Assembly: GCA_033675265.1 (NCBI GenBank)
Contig: JAUJYZ010000488.1
Location: 127,196-191,195, forward strand
Length of the DNA stretch: 64,000 nt
Origin: Actinostola sp. cb2023
Lineage: Eukaryota; Cnidaria; Anthozoa; Actiniaria; Actinostolidae
Reading direction: 5' to 3'
The translations under genes were made by a program, and so were the position numbers. This document shows, in pieces, positions 37,007 through 48,546 of this stretch. The notes beneath the pieces are model-generated. The model had not been told where the DNA came from and did no database searches. It saw only the letters and a program-made list of their open reading frames with translations. Positions within the stretch are counted from its first letter, which is position 1. Each line of letters opens with the position of its first letter.

Positions 37007-38019
37007 GTTTCTGTCATGGGAGAACTGATTCCTCATAGTTATCTTCTGATCGAAGAGCTCGTGAAGAACAAAAAGGAAGAATTCAAGAAGACAAACAGGC
37101 TCCCCTTCATACATCGAGCAGAATTCGAGGCTATTGTTACAGATACCATAAGACGAGATTCGTCCGATGTGGAGGATCCCAATGATATTAAAGATGTTAC
37201 CACATTTTTACATGAAAGAGGTAACGTTTTTGGGGTAGTCTAGACACCTCCCCCCCCCCCCCCCCCCCCCACCAACCCCTCCCCCCTTATACAACGTAGG
37301 GCCCTCTCGTAAACGACCAGCCTTCTTCTCAGGCTAGGTGGTCGCTCTGAAGATAATTATAGTAATTACAGTGTTTGGCTGAAAAAATAAGTAAAATGAT
37401 ATTTACAAAGTGGTCGCTTAAGAGAGGTGGCCGGGCACGAAAGGTAGTTGCTCAGCGAGGTTCGACCGTAAACAAAACAATGAATGTGCTTTCATTCCTG
37501 AGAATTTCACATCTTTTTTCACTACATATCGTGTTATTTATTATCCCTCAACACTATATAACCGATGTGTTTGTTTTCCTGTAGGTATTTTGATGCACTA
37601 CGATGACCCAAATCAAGATTTACAAGACTACTACTTCATCGATCCTGCGTGGCTGTGTGACCTTATGGCACGCATTGTTACCTTAAAAGAGGCCAATCCT
37701 CACATAATCAACGGCATACTCTTCCGAGACAAATTTGAGTTCATCTTCAGAAGTGAACGTTTTCCCTACGAGTACTACCCTCAGTTTGTGCGCTTGCTCA
37801 ACCGTTTTCAAATCGCCTGCTCTCTGGACGAGAATCGTCTTCTTGTGCCTTCGAAGCTACCAGAAGAAAAGCCAGCCGAAGCAACCAACGTGTCTTTGCC
37901 ATTCATCACAATCAAGCGTATTCACTCCTGCCTGCCGTTCATGCCGTACGGTTTGTGGGATAGGTTGATGGCTAGGCTGTTGTACTACACGGAAGATATG
38001 TTGACGACCGGATGTTCCA
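37007..38019 (+). CDS. COR-A exons of the Roco gene fragment
   Basis: Exon 37007-37220 continues directly from Roc (VSVMGELIPHSYLLIEELVK) and ends at LHER with donor gtaacg. Exon 37585-38019 resumes GILMHYDDPNQDLQDYYFID, matching the COR signature (short strands after an LH box, then FIDPAWLCDLMARIV). It continues through QFVRLLNRFQIACSLDENRL and YGLWDRLMARLLYYTEDM. Donor gtaagc at 38020 and acceptor ctccag ending at 38116 give a 97-bp intron that keeps the frame. The 364-bp intron between the two exons holds a C tract at 37243-37270 and short motif repeats (aggtggtcgct). Confidence 0.85.
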
Positions 38020-38116
38020 GTAAGCCAAGGCCCTCTAGTCCAGGAGGCCCAGAGATCCATCACCTGAGTCCATTTCTTCTTGACCCCTTTTCTTGCAAGT
38101 GTCCTCTTGTCTCCAG

Positions 38117-40210
38117 TGGTGTCGGTGTTGGCTTGTCCGACTCGGATGAGCCTCGTGAAGCCTCTGCTGGTTTTTAACGAGAACGATCTGAAGCAAGGAG
38201 CAAATCAGTCAAATGAAGAGTCCACGCCCAGTGAAGAGATTGACGGCCCATCTGGTGACAACGAAGATGTAGAGCTCGACGATGATGGAGATGATGAATT
38301 TGCTTTTGCTGGTGTAACGCGATACGTTGATGGTGAAGATGATGATTTACAAGGTGGAGTTCGCATCAATGGGCAGTGGTTTCGCAACGAAAGGTCTTTA
38401 AGTGATTCAGATTTTGGTTACAGTACTGATGAAGATGGGGAGTCCATTGGGTATGGTGTGCGACAAGGGCCTTATGTCCCTCGTGTAGTTCGACATCGAG
38501 CATTGAGTTACAAAGGAAGGAAGAAGAAACACAAAGAACAAGTCAGCGAGTCCTTCGATTTCTCACCCCAAAGCTTTAGCCATGCATCTGAACAACTTCA
38601 TACTCGCACTAGCTCGGATGCAGTAAGCTCTGTAAGCTCATGCTCGTCGTCCTTCAACCGAGAGCCGATTGAACCACGTCTCAGTAAAAAGAAGGCTGAT
38701 TCAAGTCAAAAGGCACCAACTGGGTCATATAATGGCAGCGGTTCAAGCTTGGCAAGCTCATACACTTATCGTAAAAGTCAGTCCAACCCTACCTTCAGGG
38801 AAAATTCGTTATTTGGGGCGAATGTTCCTGTTGGATCACCTGACAGCCTTAGTAGTCACTCGCCAAGATCTGACCACGACAGAAGCACTTCCAGCTCCAG
38901 CATAGAAGCTCATCAACTTCCAAAGCCGATTCGGATCATCAGTCAGGAACCTCTGGACCCGCCAGTTGATGTGGAACAGATTCAAAGGCAAGCGTGTGAA
39001 CTGCCTTCGCAAAGCAGTATATTCAAGAAAACATTGGAATCTGATGTGAATTCAGCATTCTTGACTGATCAGCTAAGTATGAATGGCAGCTCAGGGGAAG
39101 GGAATTCCAAAGAATCCAGTGTGTCATCTCGGTTGCTTCCAACCATAGAACAATACTTGCACATTAACAATCATGAAGACTCCAGCAATGATATTTCTCA
39201 ACACAAGGAAAACAAGAATATATCTGTTAAAGACACATCGATGCCTCATCACAACAAAGGAATTCTTCAAAGTCTTGCTGAACATTCCCACACTTTAGGT
39301 TCCACTTGGCCAAACCAAATGCAAACAAATGATATTGTATCCAGATCTCAAGGATCACCAGGGGCCTTCTATAGGATAGATCAGTCTGGAAGTAACAACA
39401 CGACTGATGTTACAGTTTCGCGTAATGATTTCCGAAGAGAAAGGAGTCTCGGAAGAACATTTGAAAGACGACACACCTCAGCTAGTGCCAAATGGCACGT
39501 CAAGCCCAAACCAAGAATCCTCAGAAGACAATTTGAGGAAAAACGTTCCCGATATTGAACAGAATGGAACGTCAGATCCAAACCAAGAAGGATCCTCTGA
39601 AAGCAATGCGACGACAAACGGCCCTGATCCTTTACAGAATGGCACGTCGAGTTCGAATCGTCATTCTGGAGTAAAACGCATTATTCAAGAACCAGTCCAC
39701 GAACGTAGCTGCCTCGCACGTAAAGATTTCCCATTGAATGAGATCCCGGATATCGCCACTGACCTCAGCACTTTGGTCGATAGTGGATCCTTGCGTTGTT
39801 GGCGCAGAGGTGTGTGTCTTCAACACGAACGACTCTTTTTCACTATATCAACCATGGACGACCCCACTGAAGAAGACCGAGTGCTCATCGTAACAGAGGT
39901 CAGCCCCAGTCGTGTGGGTAGAAGAGTGTTGAATTACATAGTCGATCACATAGACACTTTGATCAGGGAGTGGTACCCAGACCTTTCGATCAGTGACGGA
40001 ATTGGACCACGGGTGAGACAGTACATACCATGTGTGATATGCGAAAGACATAACATCAAGCCACATCAATTTTCCTTTGTGGAATGCCAGTTGCAAAGCT
40101 CCAAAGAAGACACCATCCCGTGTCCGAACCACAGTGGGCTTGATCTTAATCTTCACCTCGTGGCTCCAGATGTGAATTTTTCACCCCTACCACTTGGGCA
40201 AAGGGAGTAA
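38117..40210 (+). pseudogene. Roco gene fragment: disordered insert and COR-B, kinase lost
   Basis: From 38117 the frame gives TRMSLVKPLLVFNENDL, then an acidic stretch (VELDDDGDDEFAFAG), then some 350 residues rich in Ser, Asn and Gln. Near 39400-39430 the coding frame changes by one base without a suitable intron. The new frame shows a protein-level repeat (NGTSSPNQE, NGTSDPNQE, NGTSSSN), which supports it as the true one. COR-B follows (LRCWRRGVCLQHERLFFT, VGRRVLNYIVDHIDTLIREW, LNLHLVAPDV), where LRRK proteins normally continue into kinase. Here the last residues SPLPLGQRE and the stop at 40208 come from a transposon terminus. It is either a decayed gene or one truncated at that point. Confidence 0.8.
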
Positions 40211-40247
40211 CCCCCACCCCCCCCCCCCCCCCCCCCCCCCCCGGGGG
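40182..40247. mobile_element. G-tract element family 1, right terminus only
   Basis: cacccctaccacttgggcaa followed by agggagtaac and a C tract of about 30 bases is the right TIR of the element seen complete at 52897-53297. It ends against ccgggggattctaagg. No interior of the element precedes it; the COR-B exon does. Confidence 0.8.
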
Positions 40248-40630
40248 ATTCTAAGGCTTCATGGCCATCTGACTGTTCTCCATCTAAACTATTCTAGCGG
40301 CAGGATAATAAAACCTATAAATGCCAAAATTTGCTTGTCAAATCTTAAAATGTGCATACATGCATGCTGCAAAATAGCGCTAAAAAGCATAATACTTTTT
40401 TCCTGAAAATGTATATCTCCAAATTAGTCCAACTGAACACACTTACAATACAAGGCTATGATATGTTTATAAATTAAAAATATTGAAGGAAATTTGAAAG
40501 TGAAAGTAAGATTTTCCATGACGCACTTAGTTTTACGGGACCTCTAGGGCTGCCGTAAATTTACGGACGACTTCTGCACTTAAGAAATGGGCGCAAAGCG
40601 TTTGTGCAACACCCGTATATTTCGTTGCAT
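40248..40630. other. Intergenic stretch downstream of the Roco fragment
   Basis: No kinase exon or other coding region recognised. Near 40530-40570 tttacgggac and ccgtaaatttacgg form a small palindrome. The last bases include gttgcataaacag, which resembles (inverted) ttttatgcaacc at 45302-45313. Confidence 0.5.
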
Positions 40631-41974
40631 AAACAGCACTTAAGAGAGAATGTCACATCTGATGGAGCAAAATAGCCAAAATTCTGGCCACAGTGAAAAT
40701 TAAAAAAACATTAATATTCGATCTAAAGAAGGGGAATATTGTACAAACCACTGATCTGATGTTCATTTTGTAAAAAAAATCGTTGTTTTTTTTTAAATCG
40801 AGAAAATCGATCCAGGCCTCTGGCGGCCTGAAATTGGCTTGAATCCAGCGGGAAAATAGTACCTCTAGAAAATCGCATCGCGCGGAAAAATAAAGACAGC
40901 TAAAGCGAAACTGTCTTCGGATATTCATTTTAGAAAGGTGCTACATGATATCTGAGTTAAAATCTAGGTATTTACTGCAAATCAACAAGTGGGAAATAAA
41001 GGTTAACAAAGCAGGTTTTTCCTATTTACATTTCACCGTTATTATGCGATTAATATTTTCTATATGTGCGGGTACTCTGATCTCTCTAAAACTCCGTCTA
41101 CGTAAGCTTAGAATGATATACTGAAACATATCTCAGAATTGATTTGGGTTTTTAATTGCGCGCCTTTTACCAAACTCCAGAAATTCAAGCATTTCGGCTT
41201 GAAATTTAGTGCAACATTTGAACACACGCCATGTCTGGGATCTAACAACTCAAACTTGAAGCCCAAATTTGCCACTAAAAATCAAAGCTAATTATAAGTC
41301 CGCAGACTATTATGATCACCTTCATTGTTGGCAGCTGATACGTAAGATTTTGTGAAGAAGATCCACCATTTAAAATCTTTGTCCTCAGCTTTCGGCTGTA
41401 GTAATTGGAGCATTACAGCCGCTTTGTTTACATTGATTGACTTACTTGGGAAAGATTGTCATTAAAATATATGCTTCCTTGGAGGTTAGCAGTATTAATC
41501 TCGTAATATCATTCACCTAAGAACGCCTACAAAGGAGGCTATCATTTATGGTGCTTGATTCAAAGACAAAATAGACTAATGAAATGGAAACATGCAGTTT
41601 CATGTTCGTAACGCAAGCAACATACAGCAGAATGTTGTGTGACCGAGTGACAAACATTCCTGGGTAGAGTGGAGAAAGGAGTCCAATTCAAAACTGAAGA
41701 AGAAACAACAAAACTAAACAAGGCTACGTTAAGCTAATACTCTTTATTTCCTTTCACCTGTATCGGTTAAAATGGCTTCATAATGAGCTTGCGACGCGAC
41801 GTGGAAAATACCCTAATCCGAAGGACGAGAGGCGAGTCCTACTGACGAGAGGCGCCAGTCCGAAGGACGAGTCCGAAGCCTCAGCACCAGTCTAGTAGCC
41901 TCTGGAACCAGGGTACGTGGAAGATGACGCAGTGCGCACTGATCAGTAAAACGAGGGTTGTTGTCAACGCTTAG

Positions 41975-42240
41975 CGTGTGCACATCGAGATATGGGGCAC
42001 GCGGGAATTTGGGAGAGCACGCGTAGTTACTCGAGGCGTAGCCGAGAGCAACTGAATGAATGAATGAATGAATGAATGAATGAATGAATGAATGAACTTT
42101 ATTTAGAAACGGAATCAAAATCACTAAAATTAAAAAAATAATTACAAAGTGCTCTCCCTTTGAGCCGTGTAAAAAGATAGCTTCACGAGTGCTCTCCCCA
42201 ATTCCCAAGTGCTCCATAACTCGATGGATGCACAGCTAAA
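41975..42240 (-). mobile_element. LINE 3' end with (TTCA)n tail
   Basis: Read on the minus strand, a stretch translating as IGESTREAIFLHGSKGEHFV then IIFLILVILIPFLNKVHS ends in taaataaag and a (ttca)n tail of about nine units. Similar tails occur at 46556, 49780 and 51020. Confidence 0.55.
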
Positions 42241-42299
42241 GCGTTGACCATTTATTTTATAACATAGTCACTGCATATTCAAATAAAATCATTTTATTT

Positions 42300-42785
42300 T
42301 CCGATTGATTTCAGAGCGCGCGCGCTATGACGATGACGTGAACGTGTGTCCATGGACGTACCGTGTGTCCGTGGGCTGACGGACACACGCTAACCAACCA
42401 ATCAGGGCGCACGTTATATCATACCTATGTTATAATATTATATAGTCAAGTCAATCCGCGCGCTCTGATTGGCTAAAAACTGTGCTGTATCAGAGAACGG
42501 AGTACGGTTTGATGACGCTATTTTTCGGCTGTTTGGCCGGTTTGATCCAAAATTGTGAAGAAAACAAACCAAGCGCGCGCTCGACGGCGTAACTAGCGTC
42601 AGTAGCGCGCGCACTTCACTCGCTAAAATGTTATTCAAAAACACAACAGAATCCTCAACTTTCTTGCCATTTTTCTCACCATTCCTGTTGGAGAGCACTC
42701 GCCGTAAAATAAAATAACTATTATATAACGCGCGCTCTGATTGGCCAAAGGATGCGTATTCCGCGTGCTCTATGAGAGCACACAA
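42300..42785. repeat. GC-rich repeat block with gcgcgctctgattggc words
   Basis: Three copies of a (g)cgcgctctgattgg-like word (or its inverse ccaatcagrgcgyrcgttat) lie at 42397, 42455 and 42727. The last two face outwards around about 270 bp with many CpG-rich runs. Another copy is at 26045. The minus-strand 115-aa ORF here is read from the repeat. Confidence 0.55.
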
Positions 42786-43466
42786 CGTGCGCGCAGATAT
42801 TCAAGCATTTTTGTACGATACAAAATTGAAAACTTGCCTTAAAATCTTATTGTATTTTATAAAAGAAATAGAAAAATTGTCCGCTGTCAGTATGTGCAGA
42901 TTTATAGCACTTGGGGACTGATCAGAACACTCGAGAAGAATTGAAAAGCACGCAGCGTCGCACGCTCGTTTTCTATTTCTTCAGTAAATGTTTGTAGCGT
43001 TCGCTGAGTCCGGGCACCGACTGCTGTCCGTAATATAGAGGGGTGTTTGCAAGACAAGTGTTGATTGTACTGCCTATCCAACGGGATAAATTTCACTGAT
43101 CACTCGAGAAATCAATAATATTATATTTTCAAAGTGTACAAATAGCTTTTTAAATAGTATGCAAAAATACGTCATTAGTAACGTACAGGAACGAGTGAGA
43201 CGGGGGCTTAGCATCAAACCCCCTCTACCCCCCCCCCCCCCCCCCCCCCTCCCATACCCCCATAGCACTAACTGCTCCGTAATAGAGGGGTGTAGATTGT
43301 GAGTCTCAGGCCTGTTTACCAAACTAATTATGCATTCACCTACTGCGGGAGTTAGGGATGTATCTATTTTCCCAGTCGCTTATCTGAAGGTCGATAGTTC
43401 TTTCCCAAAAAAAACGCTCTATCGTCCTTACATCAAATAGTCAAAACAACCGCAGTGCGTACCGAA

Positions 43467-43473
43467 CAGGGTA

Positions 43474-43509
<36 letters not shown>

Positions 43510-43822
43510 GATGATCATGCTTCACGGGCGATTTTTTGGTAAATTTACGCGTCACGGACCAAAATGTCCGAAATTCACGAAGCACGAGCGCCAACCATAT
43601 TTTTGGAATTTCACGCGTGAAAAGGTTTAGATCCTAAACGTTCACGTTTCACAGAGCATAACAGCGGTAAATCACGAATCACAGTCGGTCAAAAGGGACG
43701 ATCACGCATCACGTTGAAACATAAATTCACGCATGCATCACGCTCGAATTTTTATGAATTTCACGATTCACGCTCCATTTTTTGGTCAAATCACGCGTCA
43801 CGCGTAACCCTTTGCTATCCTG
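43467..43822. mobile_element. G-tract element family 3, complete
   Basis: It is bounded by a 6-bp duplication accgaa (43461-43466 and 43823-43828). The left end cagggta runs into about 35 G. The right end is gtaaccctttgctatcctg. The interior has at least ten tcacg words, often paired as ttcacgnntcacg. It has the same design as families 1 and 2 but a different interior motif and a shorter duplication. No ORF. Confidence 0.7.
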
Positions 43823-45304
43823 ACCGAATGGTGCTCTGGTCTAGGACCACTTGACGAAGTATATCACATTCATTCATAGCCCGATTGTCGTGCAAACGTC
43901 GCGCCGGACGGCAAGTGTATCACGGCATTTCGTTATTTCACGTCCTCTTCACGACGTCGATGACAACAACCCTCGTTTTACTGATCAGTGCGCACTGCGT
44001 CATCTTCCACGTACCCTGGTTCCAGAGGCTACTAGACTGGTGCTGAGGCTTCGGACTCGTCCTTCGGACTGGCGCCTCTCGTCAGTAGGACTCGCCTCTC
44101 GTCCTTCGGATTAGGGTATTTTCCACGTCGCGTCGCAAGCTCATTATGAAGCCATTTTAACCGATACAGGTAAAAGGAAATAAAGAGTATTAGCTTAACG
44201 TAGCCTTGTTTAGTTTTGTTGTTTCTTCTTCAGTTTTGAATTGGACTCCTTTCTCCACTCTACCCAGGAATGTTTGTCACTCGGTCACACAACATTCTGC
44301 TGTATGTTGCTTGCGTTAGGTGAATGATATTACGAGATTAATACTGCTAACCTCCAAGGAAGCATATCTTTTAATGACAATCTTTCCCAAGTAAGTCAAT
44401 CAATGTAAACAAAGCGGCTGTAATGCTCCAATTACTACAGCCGAAAGCTGAGGACAAAGATTTTAAATGGTGGATCTTCTTCACAAAATCTTACGTATCA
44501 GCTGCCAACAATGAAGGTGATCATAATAGTCTGCGGACTTATAATTAGCTTTGATTTTTAGTGGCAAATTTGGGCTTCAAGTTTGAGTTGTTAGATCCCA
44601 GACATGGCGTGTGTTCAAATGTTGCACTAAATTTCAAGCCGAAATGCTTGAAGTTCTGGAGTTTGGTAAAAGGCGCACAATTAAAAACCCAAATCAATTC
44701 TGAGATATGTTTCAGTATATCATTCTAAGCTTACGTAGACGCAGTTTTAGAGAGATCAGAGTACCCGCACATATAGAAAATATTAATCGCATAATAACGG
44801 TGAAATGTAAATAGGAAAAACCTGCTTTGTTAACCTTTATTTCCCACTTGTTGATTTGCAGTAAATACCTAGATTTTAACTCAGATATCATGTAGCACCT
44901 TTCTAAAATGAATATCCGAAGACAGTTTCGCTTTAGCTGTCTTGATTTTTTCGCGCGATGCGATTTTCTAGAGGTACTATTTCCCCGCTGGATTCAAGCC
45001 AATTTCAGGCCGCCAGAGGCCTGGATCGATTTTCTCGATTAAAAAAAAAAAAACGCTTTTTTTTACAAAATGAACATCAGATCAGTGGTTTGTACAATAT
45101 TCCCCTTCTTTAGATCGAATATTAATGTTTTCACTGTGGCCAGAATTTTGGCTATTTTGCTCCATCAGATGTGACATTCTCTCTTAAGTGGTCACTTACG
45201 ATAATCGTAAGATCCAATACTTAAGTGAAACTCTTAAGTGAGCAATTAACTCATTATTTGCAACAGTCTTAAATTACGAGTACACTTAAGTAGACTCGTA
45301 AGTT

Positions 45305-45604
45305 TTATGCAACCGGCCCCTGGGCCCAAAACATATGCTCTAGCGTATGTTGTTTTTCTTTGCAAGAAAGACAGATGTTTGAGTGAGTTAAGCCAAAACG
45401 AAAAAGAGAGGTCCGCGTGGGTAGGATGTTGTGAATAAAATTTATCTGAAACACGGAAAGTGTTGTATCTTTAGTTATTTTGAACGCGAGTTGAAATACT
45501 TTTTGTAGGTTCTCAGGAATAATACCGTAGTTAATAATTATGTTTTTTGCAGAAGGTGGACGAAATGAATTTTGAATATGACGGTGTAAACAGAACAGGT
45601 GCAT
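45305..45604 (-). pseudogene. LINE reverse transcriptase C-terminus (zf-RVT-like), copy 1
   Basis: A 99-residue open stretch with VFQINFIHNILPTRTSLFRF and NICLSCKEKQHTLEHMFW matches the zinc-binding region found at the end of non-LTR reverse transcriptases (FxxxHxILPT, then CxxC and ExxxHxFW). Only this tail is present; coding stops at the gggcccaggg junction at about 45316. Downstream on the minus strand there is nothing else of the LINE. Confidence 0.7.
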
Positions 45605-45725
45605 GCAGACGAATGTGTGATATCACGCGCATTTCACCAACATATCACAAAAAAACAACTTTTAATTTGTGCGAAAAAAATACGTTTTTTTATGGTTAAT
45701 TTTGATGTCGTATAATAAACAGTAC

Positions 45726-46757
45726 AGTTAGAGTTGTGTAATACGGCTGGACATTTTTACTCGCCTATTTGTAGTTTGACTCGTCAAAATACCAGCCATA
45801 TTACACTACTCTAACTGTAATAACTTATATATATTTACACGAAATAGGGAACTCATACTTAACAAACAGAGCAGAAAAGAAAGTTGAAATATGAATGTAA
45901 GGAGTAATCTCGGACGATCGAGAATGAGAATACGAATCAAAGTAGAGGTAGAAGGAATAACCGTTAGCTATAAGCTAGCGACATCATAATAAAGTAAAGT
46001 CTAAAATCTACTTACTTTGATGGATTTGCATTTCATCCACATGATTTCTTGTTGAGTTTGCAGCAATGTAATTTTTGTTTGTTGATAATGATGTGTCGAT
46101 GTGTTGAACAGGTGAAATTCAGCTGATGAAAATTCCTCACGAAACCGTAATTGAAGTCTATTGATATCAAGCTATAATGACCGTACGTACAATGTACTAA
46201 TCGTGGTAATCTAATTATTGTGCGACAGATATAACGTCAGCTGTTCTATACTGATAGCCTACTCAACTTCAATGATGTATTATTTGTGAAGACGCTTGAT
46301 ATTTTTAAAATTCCATGGCCATTATTTATTGTTTTCAAACGCAGCAAACATCCTCATTCTCGTCTATCTTTTCTACTAAAAACTGCTTATATCCTTCCCA
46401 AAATCTACATGTCAATCAGATTTAAAAGACCTCGAATATCGTTATTTTTAAAATTAAATAATAAAGGTAATTAAAATGAACTTCGACTGAGGGACAACAC
46501 TGCAGCCTATTTGCTATCAAGCAGAGAGTATTATAGTGAAAAGTTGAATGAATACATGAATGAATGAATGAATGCTTTATTTACTCTATAATTTCAGGAG
46601 CCCATAAGTAGGAGATTCCATGTAGCATTAAAATATGTGTGCCGATATCGCGCGCATTTACCAACAAATCACAAAAACAACTTTTAATTTGTACGAAAAA
46701 AAAATACGTTTTTTTTCTGGTTAATTTTGATGTTGTATAATAAACAATTTATTACAG
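45726..46757. repeat. Repeat U, copy 1
   Basis: A unit of about 1.03 kb that opens with an 87-bp hairpin (acagttagagttgtgtaata ... tattacactactctaactgt) and runs through the tacttactttgatggatttg word and ccatggccattatttattgt to (aatg)n, ctttatttactctataattt and caggagcccataag. Copies 2 and 3 are directly adjacent to each other at 48952-51100. Confidence 0.8.
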
Positions 46758-46815
46758 TACGTTAGAGTTGTGTATTACGGCTGGACATTTTTACTCGCCT
46801 ATTTGTAGTTTGACG

Positions 46816-48189
46816 GTTTCACCAACAAATCAGAAAAAAACATTAATGAGGGAGTGGTCATATTCCGTAGCAAAGGCATCGATAAAATGTTAAATGTCAC
46901 TGTTTTTAATATTTCCGAATAGCTAATCAATGGTGAACATTGAATGGAAATATTTCCTGCGCGGTTTTCTCTACATGACAATGAATCTTTAACATTCAGT
47001 TTTGTGGAATGTTTTTAGTCTTTCAAAAACTTGACACCTGTTTAAAAATATACCCAGAGACTTACTAGGAATAGGGTACGTACTTAGAACAGAGCAGAAA
47101 CGAAATGAGTTGAAATATTAATATAAGGATGAAGTACCAGAATGAGAACACGAATCAAAGTAGAATTGGGATGAATAATTATTAACCAAGCGACTTCAAT
47201 AAAGAAAAGTCTAAAAAAATACTTACTTTGATGGATTTAACTTTCATGAACATGATTCTTGTTGAGTTTGTAGCAATGCAATTTTGTTTGTATTCGTTAA
47301 TAATTTATTCTCAGAACATTCCTCGATGCTCTTGACTTTTGTTTGACTGTGTATTTCTCAAATCAGCTCCATCATCGATGATTACGCCACGTTTACATGC
47401 GAACTAACTATCCAGAGTTTTTTTTTTACAGTGCGTAACACTTATTTATTATCATCATTTTAATTTTAATTTTTGTTTATATTTTTTAATGTTCATTGTT
47501 CAGAATAAGATATTGCATTTTATAATAATGTAGTCAGGTCCACCATCGACGAATACGCCAAGTTTACATGATAATTATTTTCAAAGTTTTTTTTTAAGTA
47601 ACACTTTTTATTTATTTATTGCCAGGAGTAATATGGGCTCCTGTTATTGTTCAGAATAAGATACAGCATTTTACAATAATATACAATTATTGTTAACATT
47701 GTTCAGCTGCGCTAATTAACTTAGCTGAACTTACCATTGTTCAGGTAATTAACTTAACTTATAAACTTAATTGTATGCAAACTTCTGGTACTAAATAAAG
47801 TCCATGTCTATGTCTATGTTCAACATAATATTATCTTGTAAAACATGAAACGAAATAGGTATGTGCATTTGCAATATAGTTAGAAAATTTTTTCCACGTG
47901 TTGAGCGAATTTGTTTTTTCTTTACTCTTTTATTTTCAACAGCCTCAACAACAGCTAGTTTATGAGGAAGTAAGAATTCAAACTTATAAAAATAGTGCCT
48001 GCTCGTGAATACAAGAAAGAAAAATGTAGTGATTTCGCCACTAATAATATATAATTTAAGCAATTTCTATTTTCAATATATCCGAGTTCACCATACAATA
48101 CATTACTTTTTGAAATAACTACAATTTGGCTACATTTAGTTTTCCACCACCCGACAAACAGCCTCCAGAAATTCTGAACTGAAGGACAT
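46816..48189. other. Diverged repeat remnants, no gene
   Basis: 47000-47290 is a diverged relative of repeat U and of the 16.3-kb repeat (gaatagggtac, acttactttgatggatttaa). Around 47440 and 47590 there are two partial copies of a block (ttattgttcagaataagata, cattttayaataat). At 47625 ccaggagtaatatgggctcctg is a palindrome of CAGGAGCCC-type ends. No coding region is supported. Confidence 0.5.
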
Positions 48190-48198
48190 GCCCAAAAC

Positions 48199-48546
48199 CC
48201 CAGGGGGGGGGGGGGGGGGTACTCAGGGGTATCAGTGACGGGGAGGTGCGAATGAGGACAAACAATTTAACCCCAAAAAAGTCCATTACGCAATAACAAG
48301 ACCCCCAAAAAGTCCAACGCCCCAAAATCGTAACCCCAAAAAAGTCCAAATTTTCTCCGCATAAAATCGAGAACGGTAGGATATCATTTTTATTCAACCC
48401 CCCAAAAAGTCCTTGACAAAATCTTTATATCAAGAAAAGTCCACCAGAAAAATGAAAACCCCAAAAAAGTCTCATGCCGCGAATTTCAAACCCAAAAAAA
48501 AGCCTTCGCACTTCCCCGTCACTGATACCCCTGAGTACACCCCTGG
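48199..48546. mobile_element. G-tract element family 2, complete
   Basis: A 9-bp duplication gcccaaaac (48190-48198 and 48547-48555) flanks a 348-bp element. The TIR reads ccagggg, then a G tract on the left, then actcaggggtatcagtgacg and gggaggtgcgaa. The right end is its inverse (ttcgcacttccccgtcactg ... gtacacccctgg). The interior has about seven copies of ccccaaaaaagtcc-like words. The left flank belongs to different DNA from the right flank (a LINE fragment), so a later rearrangement may have touched one side. Confidence 0.85.

Larger units (their letters stand above)
40631..45190. mobile_element. Giant inverted-repeat unit, arms of about 1.2-1.3 kb
   Basis: The left arm (40631-41969) and right arm (43960-45190) are inverse complements over almost their full length, with only scattered differences. 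The left arm also has a block of about 100 bp at about 41520-41620 that the right arm lacks. Outer ends are acttaagagagaatg and cattctctcttaagt; the inner ends meet at gatcagtaaaacgagggttg. The loop of about 2 kb (41970-43959) contains a LINE 3' end, a GC-rich repeat block, a C tract and a complete G-tract element. Further outward, gttgcataaa and tttatgcaac may be the true termini (40613 and 45313). No transposase is seen; a foldback or composite origin is possible. Confidence 0.8.

Noticed and set aside
35095..40262. Target duplication flanking a composite Roc-COR transposon
   Set aside because: Bases outside the two termini (tttataaca and gattctaag regions) do not match, so I do not claim a single transposition event.
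42438..42785. 115-codon minus-strand ORF
   Set aside because: Composed of the GC-rich repeat block with the ctctgattgg words; no domain.
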